From NCBI GenBank assembly GCA_964036045.1, contig OZ038380.1, forward strand, positions 117,661,699 through 117,725,698: a stretch of DNA of 64,000 nucleotides. The letters are read 5' to 3'. A program made the position numbers and the translations under genes. This stretch comes from Eutreptiella sp. 'Long Island Sound 2002' (lineage: Eukaryota > Euglenozoa > Euglenophyceae > Eutreptiales > Eutreptiaceae). A model generated the notes under the pieces. The model ran no database searches. It worked only from the letters and a program-made list of their open reading frames with translations, and was not told the origin of the DNA. Of the stretch, positions 62,041-64,000 are shown piece after piece (position 1 is the stretch's first letter; each line of letters opens with the position of its first letter).

Positions 62041-63210
62041 TCACCGAGCTGGTGGAACCAGTCTTGGTTTTATAACCCTTTTTAGTGTCTAGGGTGGACC
62101 CACCAGGCTTAGCAAGCAAGCAGCAAACAGCAAGCAAGCAGCACGCGCGAAATGGGCCAAAATCGGAACTCCGTCGTGGTGCTTTGGATTTGAGTGAAAT
62201 TTTGGTGGATGATACCTATGGGTGTGAAGTACAACCCCACAAAGTTCGAGCAGGAAACTCGACAGTGGTGGCCGGGAACGGGATTCGCAAGTGGCGGACC
62301 CCAGTTTCAAAAACTGCAGTTTAGGGCTAAACCGGCCATTTTTCGGCCAAAAAAGCCCTAAAACCCATTCAAAACGGCCAAACGAAGGGAAACGGTGGCT
62401 ACACTACATGTGCGGCTTGACTTCCCCGTGTCAACGAGCTCTTTGCCGCCCTCTAACTCCATGATATGTCCAGGAAACGGCCCAAAAGGCCCCCAGAAGC
62501 TCCAAATGCCGACAGCCACAAACCAAGAATAGGCCATATCTTTGGCTACATGGCTCAAAATGCGATTCCGAGGGCACCTATTCCACCCGCAACCCCCCAC
62601 TTTTTGTGGTTTCCACCCCTCAGAATTGCCCAAAGAGACGCCTAGACCCCAATGCCTACGCCCACTAGGCTGTGGCAAGCTGCAAGCTGAAGCCCAAACA
62701 GGTGGGTGCCCAAATGGGTCAACAGGGTCCGAAAGGGGTAAGGGTAGGGGTAGGGGCAACAAGATGACTTTTCTCAAAAATGATCCTAGACCATGTGCGA
62801 CGCTAAAACAAGTGTTTTTGGACCGTTTTGAGCTTGTGGTGGCCCATTTTGGTACTCCGAAAATCCCAAAATGCCTTGAAACTGGGCTGTTTTGGGACCA
62901 AAAATGGGTCAAAAATGGGTCAAAAACGCATTTTTCCAGACCTCATCCTAGACCATTTGGGGTGCACAAACGGGTGAAATGAGCCCATTTTGAGCCCATT
63001 TTGGGGCATTTTGGGGCATTTTGGGGCATTTTGGCCCCTCAAAAGTCCAAAAAGCCTTGAAAGTTGGCCTCGTGGTGATGGGGTTCACTTGCAAGCTGCT
63101 TTCACTTTGTCAAGAGCCATCAATGTGTGAATCATTCTTGATGTCCCTCACGAGTCATAGATGATGTTCCCTCCCCCACCAGCTCGGTCCCAATATTCAG
63201 TGTTGATTAG
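62041..63210. other. Non-coding stretch between the minisatellite arrays
   Basis: No supported gene. It contains a 12-bp repeat (ggggcattttgg, three copies at about 63001-63035), a degenerate telomere-like gggtaagggtaggggtagggg at about 62736-62757, and a short tandem of aaaaatgggtc near 62902-62925. Confidence 0.6.
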
Positions 63211-63214
63211 GAGC

Positions 63215-64000
63215 CCCCCTCGCGATTGCGGCGGGGGCCCTGGTGGTCCCTAAGCAAAGGAGGCCCCCACGCCCACGCGCCGGGGGCCTCGGTGGTCCAA
63301 AAGCGAAGGAGGCCCTCTCTCCCACGCGGTGGGGGCCTTGGTGGTCCCAAAGCGAAGGAGGCCCCTCGCCCATGCGGCGCGCGCCCCCGTGGTCCCAAAG
63401 CGAAGGAGGCCCCCTCGCCCACGCGGTGGGGGCCTTGGTGGTCCCAAAGCGAAGGAGGCCCACTCACCCATGCGGTGGGGGCCTCCGTGGTCCCGAAGCG
63501 AAGGAGGCCCCCTCGCCCATGCGGTGGGGGCCCCCGTTTTCCCAAAGCGAAGAAGGCCCCCTCGCCGATGCGGTGGGTGCCCCGCTGGTCCCAAAGCGAA
63601 GGAGGCCCATTCGCCCATGCGGTGGGGGGCCCAGTGGTCCCAAAGCGAAGGAGGCCCCCGCGCCCATGCGGCGGGGGCCCTTGTGGTCCCAAAGCGAAGG
63701 AGGCCCCCTTGCCGTTGCGGCGGGGGCCTCGGTGGTCCCTAAGCGAAGGAGGCCCCCACGCCCATGCGCTGGGGGCCTCGGTGGTCCCAAAGCGAAGGAG
63801 GCCCACTCGCCCATGCGGTGGGGGCCCCGGTGGTCCCAAAGCGAAGGAGGCCCCCTCGCCCATGCGGTGGGGGCCCCCGTTTTCCCAAAGCGAAGGACGC
63901 CCCCTCGCCGATGCGGTGGGTGCCCCGGTGGTCCCAAAGCGAAGGAGGTTCATTCGCCCATGCGGTGGGGGGCCCAGTGGTCCCAAAGCGAAGGAGGCCC
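63215..64000. repeat. 49-bp GC-rich minisatellite, array 2 (runs off the window)
   Basis: About 16 units of the same 49-bp repeat in the same orientation as array 1, exact period 49 over most of its length, continuing past the right edge. Confidence 0.95.

Noticed and set aside
61112-62137. Long open frames on both strands in the minisatellite (up to 300 codons), and similar frames in 63207-63986
   Set aside because: The 49-bp unit contains no stop codon in any frame, so open frames follow from the repeat itself. The translations are repetitive and match no protein.
61385-64000. CRISPR array
   Set aside because: The repeats are contiguous 49-bp units without unique spacers, in eukaryotic DNA with spliced genes.

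Overview
This is eukaryotic nuclear DNA, rich in retrotransposons, from an organism I cannot name. The evidence is a host gene split by GT-AG introns, nested retrotransposons, an interstitial (TTAGGG)3 run and GC-rich minisatellites. The transposon repertoire (Ty3 chromoviruses, an APE-type LINE and a tyrosine-recombinase retroelement) and the host gene fit a unicellular protist or microalga. That placement is inference.

Positions 1-28357 form a three-level nest. Element A is a Ty3/gypsy chromovirus on the minus strand. It runs off the left edge and resumes at 27126-28357. Element B (6604-27125) is a second minus-strand chromovirus-like element inserted in the gag gene of A. It has two 480-bp LTRs that differ at 6 sites and a 5-bp target duplication (ggtcc). 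Element C (9216-19433) is a plus-strand LINE inserted in the integrase of B, with a 17-bp target duplication. C encodes an unrecognised ORF1 region, an AlkB-like 2-oxoglutarate/Fe(II) dioxygenase, a spacer with four related hairpins, and an endonuclease-RT-RNase H protein. Both Ty3 elements carry a DIRS-type Dam-like methyltransferase-fold domain between protease and reverse transcriptase. Both also have an in-frame stop followed by a hairpin at the gag-pol boundary.

From about 28.4 to 52.1 kb there is host-like DNA on the plus strand. Four exons (33653-36693) join in consistent phase into a conserved protein of unknown function, and further candidate exons lie at 50.4-52.1 kb. A tyrosine-recombinase retroelement (40549-46247) sits between them in the same orientation. 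Its gene order is gag, YR, RT, RNase H, and it is bounded by split direct repeats A1 / B1-A2-B2.

From 52.9 to 61.1 kb there are decayed ORFs: a plus-strand ORF of unknown family, a minus-strand transposase-like pseudogene bracketed by clusters of CCTGTC/GACAGG motifs, and a minus-strand gene or pseudogene with cysteine pairs and a nuclear-localisation-like motif. From 61.4 kb to the end lie two arrays of a 49-bp palindromic GC-rich minisatellite, separated by about 1.2 kb that begins with the TTAGGG run.

Many reading frames break at runs of C. Homopolymer length errors in the assembly are a serious alternative to biological frameshifting throughout this window.
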